The notes beneath the pieces were generated by a model, which saw only the letters and a program-made list of their open reading frames with translations, had not been told where the DNA came from and made no database searches. A stretch of DNA of 64,000 nucleotides from Nocardioides sp. zg-1308 (GTDB lineage Bacteria; Actinomycetota; Actinomycetes; Propionibacteriales; Nocardioidaceae), in contig NZ_JABJQY010000004.1 in NCBI RefSeq assembly GCF_013155375.1, positions 248,001-312,000 on the forward strand. Reading direction: 5' to 3'. Below are positions 63,730 through 64,000 of this stretch, piece after piece. The position numbers and the translations under genes were made by a program. Positions within the stretch are counted from its first letter, which is position 1. Each line of letters opens with the position of its first letter.

Positions 63730-63869
63730 TCCGCCGGTGGTGAGCCTCCGACCGTCGCTGCCCGTCTCGATCTCGATCCGGCCTCTCGCGGGCTCGTGCG
63801 TCGCCCGCGGGCCTACTCGATCTGGCCGCGCCCACGCGCAGACCTTGTCCTCGGACGTCGCTGCGCGTC

Positions 63870-64000
63870 TCAGAAGGGCGGCCACGGGATGACGGGGTAC
63901 GACGACGAGGCGGGCGCGGGGAACTCCCCGCGGGCCAGCAGCCGGGACAGCCGCCGGGTCGTCACGGCGACCTCCTCCTCGGCGAGCAGGTCGGCGAGGG
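63870..64000 (-). CDS. SCO1664 family protein (C-terminal fragment)
   Basis: The last 43 codons of a minus-strand gene whose start lies beyond the window: ...LADLLAEEEVAVTTRRLSRLLARGEFPAP, ending YPVIPWPPF. The end pattern (helix, then a proline/aromatic-rich PxIPWPP-F terminus) is what I associate with SCO1664 family proteins, which usually lie directly upstream of mshC in actinobacteria. Their role is unknown; they resemble phosphatidylinositol-kinase-like folds. The 153 bp between its stop and mshC holds only the mshC promoter. Confidence 0.65.
   Translation of the reverse strand, partial: LADLLAEEEVAVTTRRLSRLLARGEFPAPASSSYPVIPWPPF

Overview
The window is very GC-rich, densely packed actinobacterial chromosome. 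Several actinobacterial hallmarks occur together: RbpA, the Pup-proteasome pathway (pup, prcB, prcA, dop, pafA, mpa, pafB/pafC), mycothiol synthesis (mshC) and polyprenol-phosphate-mannose synthase (ppm1). The core gene order matches what I recall of the Mycobacterium tuberculosis stretch from rbpA/ppm1 through helY, tatC/tatA, pafC/pafB, pafA, prcA/prcB/pup/dop, mpa, trmI, recB-like, metH and PAC2 to mshC. The added lysine aminomutase genes and the general style suggest a Nocardioides-like member of the Propionibacteriales; this assignment is an inference.

Layout. 1-3.1 kb: the rbpA tail, then fxsA, ppm1 and lnt. 3.4-9 kb: an accessory lysine-degradation cluster (kal, kamE, kamD, kdd, with divergent kamA) taking L-lysine via beta-lysine and 3,5-diaminohexanoate toward crotonyl-CoA; the cleavage enzyme Kce is not in the window. 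9.0-10.2 kb: an AbiEi/nuclease-like gene framed by two inverted copies of an 80-bp palindrome-bearing repeat. 10.2-22.3 kb: DinB-like enzyme, Lrp regulator, 5'-3' exonuclease, helY, lipid kinase, tatC/tatA, pafC/pafB, FKBP lipoprotein, pafA. 22.4-32.9 kb: proteasome core, pup, dop, a methyltransferase, a 25-aa membrane peptide, mpa, trmI, an S2P protease and a RecB-like nuclease.

32.9-57.3 kb is a second accessory block between the recB-like gene and metH: a complete peptide ABC transporter (dppABCDF), a HAD phosphatase, a large LuxR (LAL) regulator, and an overlapping operon of membrane proteins, glutaminase, leucyl aminopeptidase, an AbgT transporter and an SLC13-type transporter, bracketed by two DUF1269-type proteins. 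A META-domain lipoprotein, a membrane alpha/beta hydrolase, a holin-like protein and a GntP transporter follow. The theme is uptake and hydrolysis of peptides and amides. 57.4-64 kb returns to the core: metH, PAC2, a four-unit hairpin array, mshC and the tail of an SCO1664-like gene.

Points of interest: (1) three copies of an 80-bp repeat, each with its palindrome 18-27 bp beyond a gene 3' end, two of them framing the AbiEi-like gene; (2) glutaminase and leucyl aminopeptidase in one uninterrupted reading frame with a strong internal ribosome binding site; (3) a 70/71-bp tandem array of four 50-bp hairpins with pairing-preserving sequence changes; (4) thirteen start codons preceded at 6-9 nt by a TANNNT hexamer, indicating widespread leaderless transcription, including a divergent pair (dop and a methyltransferase) with start codons only 3 bp apart.
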